Part shown: piece by piece, positions 27,883 through 36,681 of the stretch | Layout: every line of letters begins with the position of its first letter | Position numbering within the stretch: the first letter of the stretch is position 1 | Assembly (NCBI GenBank): GCA_002840985.1 | Contig: PHDM01000032.1 | Coordinates: forward strand, 1 to 41,375 | Source: Bacteroidetes bacterium HGW-Bacteroidetes-17 | GTDB lineage: Bacteria; Bacteroidota; Bacteroidia; Bacteroidales; GCA-2711565 | Reading direction: 5' to 3' | Length of the DNA: 41,375 nucleotides | The notes under the pieces: generated by a model | Told to the model about the DNA's origin: nothing | The model's input: only the letters and a program-made list of their open reading frames with translations | Database searches by the model: none | Program-made: the position numbers and the translations under genes

Positions 27883-28881
27883 TTAATGTGTAATGGCTAT
27901 CACGACATTTCCTTTCTTATGGCCATTTTCAACATATCGGTGGGCATTGGCAATTTGTTCCAGCGGATAGCGTCGATCTATGATCGCTTTTATTTTGCCT
28001 GACTCAATCAACTCTTTGACTGAAATCAGATCTTCAATACTACCCGGTGCTAAAGCACATATTACTTTTTTGGTTCCTACCATTGAAGTCCATAACATTT
28101 GAAGAAGCTGTTTCATTTTGAAGCTGGACAAAAGATAGCGACCGTTCTGCGTTAGCAAGCTTTTACATCGCGAAAACGAACTTTTGCCTAAGATGTCGAA
28201 AATCAGATCATAGGCCTCATCGTTTTTGGTGAAGTCCTGTGTGATATAATCAATAACCTTATCAGCACCCAACGATTTCACAAATTTCAATCTTGGAGTA
28301 CCGCATACTCCCGTAACTTCTGCCCCTAAATGTTTGGCAATTTGAACCGCGGCTGAGCCTATTCCTCCGGAAGCGCCATTGATTAGGACTTTTTGTCCGG
28401 GTTTAATATTTACTTTTCGAAGCAGATTCAACGCCATGATTGCCCCGTAAGGAACAACGGCAGCTTCCTCGTATGTCATATTGTTTGGCATAAGTGCCAG
28501 CACGCTATTTTCAGAAATACAGAGATACTCAGCGTAGGCACCCATGTTTTGACCAAGATATCCAAAAACCCTATCGTCTGGCCTAAACAATTTTACATCT
28601 TTGCCCACCGATTCAATTTCTCCGGCGAACTCATTTCCCAGCCTAGTTATGTTTGGTTTTGTGAAGCCAAAATAAATCTTCCCGAATAACCAGAATAGAA
28701 AAGGCATATTGAATTCTCGAGGAGTGATTTCTTTAAAATTTCGAGCCAAAAGATCTCCGTAGTTTACGGAGGTGGCAAATACTTTTATAAGGATTTCATT
28801 GTCCTTCGGACTTGGTTTTGATACCTCCTTTAGCTGAAGAACCTCCGGTGGGCCAAATTTTGTGCTAATAATTGCTTTCAT
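27883..28881 (-). CDS. NAD(P)-dependent MDR-family alcohol dehydrogenase, paralogue of 26220-27152
   Basis: MKAIISTKFGPPEVLQLKEVSKPSPKDNEILIK; VLINGASGGIGSAAVQIAKHLGAEVTGVCG. Confidence 0.93.
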   Translation of the reverse strand: MKAIISTKFGPPEVLQLKEVSKPSPKDNEILIKVFATSVNYGDLLARNFKEITPREFNMPFLFWLFGKIYFGFTKPNITRLGNEFAGEIESVGKDVKLFRPDDRVFGYLGQNMGAYAEYLCISENSVLALMPNNMTYEEAAVVPYGAIMALNLLRKVNIKPGQKVLINGASGGIGSAAVQIAKHLGAEVTGVCGTPRLKFVKSLGADKVIDYITQDFTKNDEAYDLIFDILGKSSFSRCKSLLTQNGRYLLSSFKMKQLLQMLWTSMVGTKKVICALAPGSIEDLISVKELIESGKIKAIIDRRYPLEQIANAHRYVENGHKKGNVVIAITH

Positions 28882-28927
28882 AAATATTCATTTATTAAGA
28901 AAATGAGTACAAATAACACTTAAAAAA

Positions 28928-29320
28928 TTACTCTAGAAATTCAATTAATGTTCCATGAACTGTAATTACTCTTTGTATATATACAAATTTAAAAACATTG
29001 TGTTCTTCAGTAGTAACGTTAATTATTGCTTTAGATGTGCCGTCAAGCTTGGCACTATCAATCATATTTTGCTTTGCTTTAGCAATTAAATTTTGTTTAC
29101 GACCTCCTATGAAAAACACATAGTGATCTGAAGATTCTCCACTGACGGTTCCAATGACTTTAAAATTCTTTTTTTGCAGAATCACATTTGTATTTGCCCC
29201 ATTTACACTATATTGATTTACTAACCCGGAATTAATTCCACATCCGGAGAGAAGAAAAACAGCGGTCAAAAAGAGAATTATGGTTCCCTTTTTCATAATG
29301 TTTGATAATTTATTCATCAT
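28928..29320 (-). CDS. Small lipoprotein, DUF6567-like
   Basis: 130 aa; lipobox LLSGC; NTNVILQKKNFKVIGTVSGESSDHYVFFIGGRKQNLIAKAKQNM. Confidence 0.7.
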   Translation of the reverse strand: MMNKLSNIMKKGTIILFLTAVFLLSGCGINSGLVNQYSVNGANTNVILQKKNFKVIGTVSGESSDHYVFFIGGRKQNLIAKAKQNMIDSAKLDGTSKAIINVTTEEHNVFKFVYIQRVITVHGTLIEFLE

Positions 29321-29448
29321 ATTTATTTTTAATTAAAATTCAAGTACTTATAGGTATAATTTATTTAAAATATTGATTGCTGATTTCTTTGAGTTGTTTA
29401 GAATATGCGATTTAACATGAACAACCGTCTTTATTTTTAATTTTTAGA

Positions 29449-31884
29449 TTAAAAATATATCCGGTACATTAAATTTGGGAAGAAGCCAAATTCAGTCAGG
29501 TAACCTATTTTGTCGGGTTTGCTCTCATCATAATATTCTGACATTCTACTCTTGTTATCGGTAAGGTTCATCAAATCAAGGAAAATCTCGTGTGTGGCTT
29601 TTGGCTTGTTAAACTTATAGCTTACCGATAAGTTTAATTGGTAAATATTATCAAGTTTATGGGTATAGGCCTTATTATAATCCCAATATTTGTCGTTCGC
29701 AGGGTCAACAGCTATATTTCCTTGCACATCTCTTAATAAAGGAATGTATCTTTGGCCTCCTTCGAAAAAAGCTTTGGCATTTATGGCAAGTATTTGGTTA
29801 TGCTTTTTGCCGAGGTTTTTAAATTCTTTACCCCACAAAATATTGATTAAAAAGTTATTGTTATATCGCGTATTTCTCCATTCATCTTCTAACGTTTTAT
29901 ATTTTGATTCGAACAATGTACCATTAAACAGCAGATAGTAATTATTATCAAAATACCGCTCCAGGGTAAACTCTAATCCGTAATTTTTCCCGGTTCCTTT
30001 GTTTACCAATGTAACATATCTGTAGTTGATCCCTTCGTTTATGGTTGAATAGTAGCTTGTATCATTGTTTTCTACAGGCAAATTGTAAAGGTCTTGATAA
30101 TAGACTTCAACCTTAGCCATTAAATTTTCAGAGAAACGTTTTTCAACACCCAGTACAAAATGATTTGCTTTAAGTAAATCAAGGTTCTTATTCGGTTCAA
30201 CTACACTTCCGTCTGGTTGCAATACTTTAGTATAATAGTTGTGTACACTTTCCATCATACTGTGCTTGCCATACCCGGCATGAACCGAACTTGTGTTGTT
30301 AAGCTTCCAGTTCATTGCTATTCTCGTTTCAATTGTACTTTTGTGGTTTAGCAAGATATTCGTATTATGCAATCCGGCAACAAGGTTAAATTTATCATTA
30401 AAACTGTGTTTCCAGCTAATGAAATTATTTATGGCACTTGCATTTTTCTTGAAATCTGTCACTTTTAACAGTGCTTCTGCTTCATTATTGTACATGCTTT
30501 GATTGTAGTTGTAACAGTACAAAGTATATTTAAAGCCTATCTGAATTTTGTTTTTAGTGTTAATTTTATTATTATAAGCCAATGCTACCTTGTAGCTCGA
30601 CTTGGTTATTCTGTTTTTAAAAGTTTCTATTTTATTGGTAATAGAATCGCTTGAAAATTCACCTGTATCATTGTATAATCTTATTGTGTCCGACTCAAAA
30701 ACATCATCTTTAATACTGCTTCCCGAATATGAAAGAGATGTTTTAATAAAGCTATTTGTATTAATTGAATAGGTGTGGTTCATGCCAATGTTTGACAGTT
30801 GATTAGCCTTTTCGAAATCTTTACTGATTAATGAGCTCTTAATTGTACTGCCGGGTGTTGACAAACCATCCGGTTCAATGTTCTCCATCGAAACACCACT
30901 TAAACCTCCCAAGCCGAAAAAAGAAAATGTACCTGTTTTTTTTGTAGGTAATACAATTTTAAAAGTTGCGTCCTGGTAATTTAAAGCACCACTAACATCT
31001 ACTAAACCGAGTTTACTAATCAATGAAATTGTAGAGTATCTGTAATTTACAAGATACGAGCCCGAATACCCCTTTTTAAAAGGCCCTTCCAAGGTAATAT
31101 CAGTGCCCATAATACCAACTCCCAATGTCGCTTCAAATTTTTCATTATTTCCTGTTCTGAGCTTTACATCGTATATACCCGACAACACATCGCCATACTC
31201 AGGTGAAAATGATCCGGTGTAAAAATCAGAGGTGGCCAATAAGCTATTGTTCAGTGCGGTCAGTGCCCCAAATGATGCATTTTGATCATCCATATGATAA
31301 GGACTTGAAATTTCTACTCCTTCCAGGCGCCATTGCATATATTTGGGCGAATTGCCTCGTACGATGATATCACTGCTTCCATCAGGAGTGGCAGCTACCC
31401 CGGCAAAACTGGAAACTACACGGGCAGGATCGTCCATGCCACCGGTGTAACGTTTCGTTTCTTCAAGTGATATAGAATGCGTACTGATTAATGACATTTC
31501 ATTGAGCGCTTCACCTTTTTTCCTGTCGGGTTTAATAACTACCTCATCCAGTTGTATAACAGATTCCTGCAGGTTTATACTTAGGACAACCTCCTTACCA
31601 GAGTTTACCTCAATATTTGAAATATTTTTGGATTCATAACCCAGATAAGATATTTTTAAGGAAATTCTACCTATGGGTATTTTTTCTAACCTGAACTCCC
31701 CATTCACATCAGTAGTTGTACCAATCAAAGGATCAGAACCTAAAATTATAACCGCCGAACCTATTATCGGTAATTTATTGTCCGCATCATGTATAATCCC
31801 TCTTACAGTTTGTGAAAGATTTTGACTGAAAGAAAGTGTTATGCATATCATTATGAAAAGTAATGTTAAAGTTGTTTTTTTCAT
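29449..31884 (-). CDS. TonB-dependent receptor with N-terminal carboxypeptidase-regulatory-like domain
   Basis: VRGIIHDADNKLPIIGSAVIILGSDPLIGTTTDVNGEFRLEKIPIGRISLKISYLGYES; plug-like DGSSDIIVRGNSPKYMQWRLEGVEI; barrel-like C-terminal 550 aa. Confidence 0.93.
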   Translation of the reverse strand: MKKTTLTLLFIMICITLSFSQNLSQTVRGIIHDADNKLPIIGSAVIILGSDPLIGTTTDVNGEFRLEKIPIGRISLKISYLGYESKNISNIEVNSGKEVVLSINLQESVIQLDEVVIKPDRKKGEALNEMSLISTHSISLEETKRYTGGMDDPARVVSSFAGVAATPDGSSDIIVRGNSPKYMQWRLEGVEISSPYHMDDQNASFGALTALNNSLLATSDFYTGSFSPEYGDVLSGIYDVKLRTGNNEKFEATLGVGIMGTDITLEGPFKKGYSGSYLVNYRYSTISLISKLGLVDVSGALNYQDATFKIVLPTKKTGTFSFFGLGGLSGVSMENIEPDGLSTPGSTIKSSLISKDFEKANQLSNIGMNHTYSINTNSFIKTSLSYSGSSIKDDVFESDTIRLYNDTGEFSSDSITNKIETFKNRITKSSYKVALAYNNKINTKNKIQIGFKYTLYCYNYNQSMYNNEAEALLKVTDFKKNASAINNFISWKHSFNDKFNLVAGLHNTNILLNHKSTIETRIAMNWKLNNTSSVHAGYGKHSMMESVHNYYTKVLQPDGSVVEPNKNLDLLKANHFVLGVEKRFSENLMAKVEVYYQDLYNLPVENNDTSYYSTINEGINYRYVTLVNKGTGKNYGLEFTLERYFDNNYYLLFNGTLFESKYKTLEDEWRNTRYNNNFLINILWGKEFKNLGKKHNQILAINAKAFFEGGQRYIPLLRDVQGNIAVDPANDKYWDYNKAYTHKLDNIYQLNLSVSYKFNKPKATHEIFLDLMNLTDNKSRMSEYYDESKPDKIGYLTEFGFFPNLMYRIYF

Positions 31885-31939
31885 TTTTTGTTCTAATTAT
31901 TATGAATTAAATTTTCGTTTCCTCCAACAAATTTTTTTG

Positions 31940-32018
31940 AAAACGGCTGCAAAGGAAATACAACAGGAAATCGCATCAAAGAATAATGTGACGAGCGGTC
32001 GAAAAAAATGATAAGCTG
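31940..32018 (-). promoter_or_regulatory. Shared promoter element, copy C (upstream of the TonB-dependent receptor)
   Basis: GTGACGAG at 31988-31995 and ATGATAAG at 32008-32015, spacer CGGTCGAAAAAA; 35 bp to CAAA at 31950-31953. Confidence 0.68.
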
Positions 32019-32051
32019 AGAAAAATGGAAAAAATGAGAAAAGACTGCTTG

Positions 32052-32771
32052 CTATCTACCGATACTTTTTAATCTTGAAGCGCAACTTCTACTTACTTCA
32101 AATGATTGATCCATATTCAATAAGAAGATTTTTTGGTGAAGGTCGGAATATTTTTCAATTTTTTGTATAAATTCAATATTGACAATGGTTGTACGATGGA
32201 TTCTGATAAAATATTCATTGGGTAATTCATTTTCCCACTGTTTCATGGTTTTTAAAATGATATAGGTCTTATGATCATTTGCAAGCAACCTTGTATAATT
32301 CCCTACGGATGTAATGGCAACAACCGAACTTAGCTTAATAAACCTGGCAGTTTTGTTTGTTAGCTTAACGTATAGCGAATCATGATATCCTAACTTATTG
32401 CATTTTGCTTGGATATTTTGTTCAAAGACCCTTCTTATTGAGGATTCAAGTCTTACAGGGTCAACAGGTTTTAACAGATAATCAGTGGCATTAACCTCGA
32501 ATGCTTTGATAGCGTATTCATCGTAAGCGGTCACAAAAATTACCTTGAAAGTGATCGCAATTTTTTCAAGTAAATCAAACCCACTTTGACCTGCAAGTTG
32601 GATGTCTAAAAAAACGAGATCCGGCTTTTTGTTTTGAATGAGTTCAATAGCATCGTCAACATTGTCCGATTCACCTATAACCTCCACACTCTCAATAGAT
32701 TTTAATAAGAATTTCAGCTCTATTCGTGCCGGACGCTCATCATCAACAATAATGGCTTCGATCTTTTTCAT
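32052..32771 (-). CDS. LytTR-family response regulator
   Basis: Receiver IVDDERPARIELK...DLVFLDIQLAGQSGFD...FVTAYDEYAIKAFEVNATDYLLKPVD; LytTR domain IKLSSVVAITSVGNYTRLLANDHKTYIILKTMKQWENELP..FIRIHRTTIVN. Confidence 0.96.
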   Translation of the reverse strand: MKKIEAIIVDDERPARIELKFLLKSIESVEVIGESDNVDDAIELIQNKKPDLVFLDIQLAGQSGFDLLEKIAITFKVIFVTAYDEYAIKAFEVNATDYLLKPVDPVRLESSIRRVFEQNIQAKCNKLGYHDSLYVKLTNKTARFIKLSSVVAITSVGNYTRLLANDHKTYIILKTMKQWENELPNEYFIRIHRTTIVNIEFIQKIEKYSDLHQKIFLLNMDQSFEVSRSCASRLKSIGR

Positions 32772-32776
32772 TCAGG

Positions 32777-33862
32777 TTATTCTGATAACTGTTTTCGAAA
32801 ATTATGAATTATTATTTGAGCTGTTACCCACGAATCTTTCTCAGAAATACTAAACGAATAATTTCCAGAGTAACAAAGATCCAATCTTTTTTTAATGTTA
32901 TCTGTTCCGGTTTTAGTACTTTCTTCACCAATTGGAGCGGATACTAATTTCCCTGTATTTTGAACGCTAATTTCCAAATGCTCATTCAAGTGTGCGTTAA
33001 TTTTTATGGTCAATGGCATTTTACTCGTTTGTAATCCATACTTGATGGCATTCTCAACCAAAGGAAGTACAATAAAAAAGGGAAATTTTATTATATATGC
33101 TTTTTCATCGATGTCGTAAATAATGATCAGTTTTTCTTCAAATCTTATTTTTTGAATTTCTAAATAATTCTTAATCGCATTAATTTCATTTTCGAAAGTG
33201 TCGTTGTCATTATTTTGCGACAGGGAGTAACGGAAGAAATTGGATAATTCAGTAACCATTTTACGTGCAATGGTCTTATCTGCTTCGATCATCGATCGGA
33301 TGGTATTCAAAGAATTAAACAGAAAATGAGGATTTATCTGATAACGCAGCATCTGCAGTTGAGATTCGTTGGCCAGATTAGTTGCCATCACAGTCATTTC
33401 TTTTTGATTTTTGTAATTAAGCCAATGATTTATCATGAAATATAAACCGGTAAGTGCAATTATAGGGGTTATGAAATAGATGCTGTAGATTAAAAAATTT
33501 GTTTCTATAAGCATAAACTTATTTGTGTATAGGTAACTAAATATGGTATTGGAAATCTCCCATAGAGAAGAAAATATAAATAATAAAGGGAACAGGAAGA
33601 AAGCAAAATTTCTTTTTGATTTAAACTTCTTTTTAATAAATGTAAGAACAGCAAATAATAAACTTATCACTAAATAACCCGAAATGGATTCCAAAAGACA
33701 AATGATTAATATTCTGTTAATTGGTTCAGTTACTTTTGGAGAGAGCACAGCTATTAACGTAGATGTAAGGAACCAAAACATCATACCTCCAATTTTGGCT
33801 AATTCCAAAAGGAAGGTTCTTTCAGGTATTTTTTTCCACATTTTAAAAAAATTACCCTGCAA
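32777..33862 (-). CDS. LytS/YpdA-type membrane sensor histidine kinase
   Basis: About 4 TM segments; LQMLRYQINPHFLFNSLNTIRSMI; FPFFIVLPLVENAIKYGL. Confidence 0.95.
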   Translation of the reverse strand: MQGNFFKMWKKIPERTFLLELAKIGGMMFWFLTSTLIAVLSPKVTEPINRILIICLLESISGYLVISLLFAVLTFIKKKFKSKRNFAFFLFPLLFIFSSLWEISNTIFSYLYTNKFMLIETNFLIYSIYFITPIIALTGLYFMINHWLNYKNQKEMTVMATNLANESQLQMLRYQINPHFLFNSLNTIRSMIEADKTIARKMVTELSNFFRYSLSQNNDNDTFENEINAIKNYLEIQKIRFEEKLIIIYDIDEKAYIIKFPFFIVLPLVENAIKYGLQTSKMPLTIKINAHLNEHLEISVQNTGKLVSAPIGEESTKTGTDNIKKRLDLCYSGNYSFSISEKDSWVTAQIIIHNFRKQLSE

Positions 33863-34087
33863 TATTAATGAAAATCATTACATAAAGAAATAACCGGCTA
33901 AGAGATATTTCTGATTCGTTACAAATCTTTGTTCATCATCTGCTATCACCTAAATTTTTCCGACAGGAGAGAATGGGCAATTTGAAAGAGTGAAGGGTGA
34001 AAAAATGTGCTTAGTTCCTCCAAGCTTGAGACTACCCGGCCTGTTTTTGGCTTGTTTTAATAAATATACCGATCAAAATAACAAAGG

Positions 34088-34867
34088 TTATCGCTCGACC
34101 TTCTCCATCTCTTCAAATCTGGTTTTATCTAAGTTTAAATGATAAAAACTTGAAGAGTTATTCAATGAAATTTGGGTTTCATGAATGAAGTCAATGGAAA
34201 TTGTGGCTTCAGTGATAATACAATTTAAAAGATGTCCACCGCGACTTTTATCTTGATTAATAAAATGATAATGATAGGCAGGAACATTTACGCCTCCAAA
34301 ATAATCAGGAACGCGAAATCCAACCATGGTGCCGGTTTCTGAAATAAATTCGAATGTAGGTTGCTCTTTTACCACTTCAACCAAAGGCGGATAAGGCTTG
34401 CTTTGTTTTGGAACACTTCGGGTAATTGCTTGTTTAAATTTACCTTCAACCTGAATGGCATAAAAAATATTTTTAGTTGGAATAATGCTGTCAATTAAAT
34501 TATTGAGTTGGTTAAAATCTAATTCATTGGTTAAAGTGAAGCTTGCATCTGCAACAAAATGAGTCACAACGGCAAAAGGTGTTTTCATTTCAGAACTCAC
34601 AGGATAAGCCATGCCATCGGCTTTTATTTGATAGAAATTTCCATCCAGTGCGAGCATTTCTCCATCCAGTTGATTGAATGTCCCAATGCCAAATCCGCCA
34701 TTTTTTGAAAGTTCTTTAAAACTCATCGTACCTTCATAATTACCGGCAAGTAATGCATCAAATGTTGAAGTTTGAAAAATAGCATCATTTTCCTGAATAT
34801 CATTGTTTTGGCATGATGTTGATACAATGACTAAAACCAAAAATAAAATTGAATTTATTCGTGACAT
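34088..34867 (-). CDS. Acetolactate decarboxylase with lipoprotein signal
   Basis: FQTSTFDALLAGNYEGTMSFKELSKNGGFGIGTFNQLDGEMLALDGNFYQIKADG; YHYHFINQDKSRGGHLLNC zinc-ligand region; lipobox-like IVSTSC. Confidence 0.9.
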   Translation of the reverse strand: MSRINSILFLVLVIVSTSCQNNDIQENDAIFQTSTFDALLAGNYEGTMSFKELSKNGGFGIGTFNQLDGEMLALDGNFYQIKADGMAYPVSSEMKTPFAVVTHFVADASFTLTNELDFNQLNNLIDSIIPTKNIFYAIQVEGKFKQAITRSVPKQSKPYPPLVEVVKEQPTFEFISETGTMVGFRVPDYFGGVNVPAYHYHFINQDKSRGGHLLNCIITEATISIDFIHETQISLNNSSSFYHLNLDKTRFEEMEKVER

Positions 34868-34888
34868 CGCAACTTTTTTAAAATAATT

Positions 34889-34926
34889 CCAAACTCATAA
34901 CTCCAAACTCCAAACTCATAACTCAT
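34889..34926. repeat. Heptanucleotide array with alternating variants
   Basis: CCAAACT CATAACT CCAAACT CCAAACT CATAACT CAT. Confidence 0.92.
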
Positions 34927-35840
34927 CATTTATCATTCACCACCTTCCATCCATAATCAATGTATTCATAACTGAAATCATTGTTCTTCATGTCGATTTT
35001 CAGAAATCCTTCTTCAAAGCCATAGTACTTCCCCTCCCACCAACTGGAAGAAACTGCACCCCCTGTAATAAAATGAGTGCCATTAATCAAAATATCTTCA
35101 ATGATGTGCAGGTGTCCCTGTAAAACCAGTTTTAAATTATAGTCATTAAACAAATCCAATACTTCTTTTGAGTTATAAACTACCCCAGAGGAATCAATTG
35201 GTACAGTACTTCCATGAGATCTGTGTTTAAAGGCTGTAATCAAAGGAATATGGGTGCTGATTACAATGGGTGTATTTTTATCGGTATTGCTCAATTCTTT
35301 TTTGATCCATTCAATTTGTGCATCATCGATCAGTCCTGTATATCTCTTGTTTGTTTTTTCTTCTATTGAATTTAAGATCATAAATTTCCAGCCCTTATGC
35401 GTAAAACTTTGATAGGATTTTCCAATCCTGTTTTCGAACATTTTTTCGCCGTAATCCGGGTTGTTTTCAATACCTTCTTCCTTGATGTACATTCCATAGA
35501 TTTCATGATTGCCCATCGTGTTATAAATAGGAATGTCATAGTCGTTAGTAACCTCATGATATAATTTGTACAATGAATCGGCACGATCATGAGAAACCCC
35601 AAGGGCATCCATTATCAGGTCGCCGCCGGTGATAATAAAATCGGGATTCATAGTAACGACGGTATCCAGTGCTTGCCTGAATCCCTGTACCGCATTTAGT
35701 TCAGGTTGTAAATGGATGTCGGTCATGAACACAAATGAAAATGAATTATCATTTGAAACTTTTTTTTGACAACCGGCACTAAATAAAGCTAGAGTAAGCA
35801 TTATTATTGAAACGGGGATGAGGAATGATGTTTTTTTCAT
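34926..35840 (-). CDS. Metallophosphoesterase, putative lipoprotein
   Basis: FVFMTDIHLQPE, FIITGGDLIMD, YNTMGNHEIYG, ISTHIPL, LVLQGHLH; lipobox LFSAGC. Confidence 0.94.
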   Translation of the reverse strand: MKKTSFLIPVSIIMLTLALFSAGCQKKVSNDNSFSFVFMTDIHLQPELNAVQGFRQALDTVVTMNPDFIITGGDLIMDALGVSHDRADSLYKLYHEVTNDYDIPIYNTMGNHEIYGMYIKEEGIENNPDYGEKMFENRIGKSYQSFTHKGWKFMILNSIEEKTNKRYTGLIDDAQIEWIKKELSNTDKNTPIVISTHIPLITAFKHRSHGSTVPIDSSGVVYNSKEVLDLFNDYNLKLVLQGHLHIIEDILINGTHFITGGAVSSSWWEGKYYGFEEGFLKIDMKNNDFSYEYIDYGWKVVNDK

Positions 35841-35981
35841 AGCAGGTTAATTAATTGGTTGTTAAAGATAGAAATTTTAGAGTTTTAAATTCTATTCGGA
35901 GAAAAAGAAAATTTCAAGTTTAAATCGAGGATCGTACTAGTAATTCAATTTTGTCCTAATAAGGGAATCCTAATGAATATT

Positions 35982-36602
35982 TTAGTTTCTCTCAAATTTG
36001 CAAAAGGTAAAATGTTGTTTAAACCCACTTGGAGTTGTATGTTCAGGGTTGAGACTTTCTATAAGTTTAAAACAATGATTAAATGTTTTCTTAAGTAATT
36101 CTGTAGAATATTGGCTGATGTTTAACCCACTACATTTGGTAGGCCCTTTCTCAGAAAAAGTACCAATAATAATACTTCCATTTGTATTGGTAGCATCCGC
36201 CGAAATACTTACATATTTTTCAATCTCGTCCTTTTTAGTAAGAAAATGAAAAGCAGCCCGATCGTGCCAGCAATCATATTTCTTTTTCGGTTTGAAATCC
36301 AGAATATCACTTACTATCCATTCAATTTTTGATGCATCATCGCCCAATCGTAGTTTAGCTCGTTCGATTGCCTTTGATGATAAATCCAAAACCGTAATAT
36401 TTGTATAACCTTCCGAGATAAGTATAGGAGCCAGGTGACTGTCGCCACCTCCAATATCAATAATGCTTGCCGATTTTGGGAGATTAAGTTTCTTAATCAT
36501 CTCAAGTGATGTTGTTGGCACTCTTTGATACCAGCCAACTTCATGCAGTTCCTTAGTGGAATAAATATTCTCCCAGTGCTGGAAACGTGTAATTTCTTCC
36601 AT
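35982..36602 (-). CDS. Class I SAM-dependent methyltransferase
   Basis: SIIDIGGGDSHLAPILISEGYTNITVLDLS; MEEITRFQHW start at 36602 preferred over 36644. Confidence 0.88.
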   Translation of the reverse strand: MEEITRFQHWENIYSTKELHEVGWYQRVPTTSLEMIKKLNLPKSASIIDIGGGDSHLAPILISEGYTNITVLDLSSKAIERAKLRLGDDASKIEWIVSDILDFKPKKKYDCWHDRAAFHFLTKKDEIEKYVSISADATNTNGSIIIGTFSEKGPTKCSGLNISQYSTELLKKTFNHCFKLIESLNPEHTTPSGFKQHFTFCKFERN

Positions 36603-36681
36603 ACAATGATAGCTTGTTGAGTTATGCTTTAGTTGATCAGGCAAACGTATATCAAAACCTGCCGGATAATAATTGTTTTGT

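Noticed and set aside
33893-34087. Possible structured element in the intergenic region upstream of the sensor kinase
   Set aside because: I could not find a convincing long stem, repeat, or copy of the direct-repeat promoter element there.
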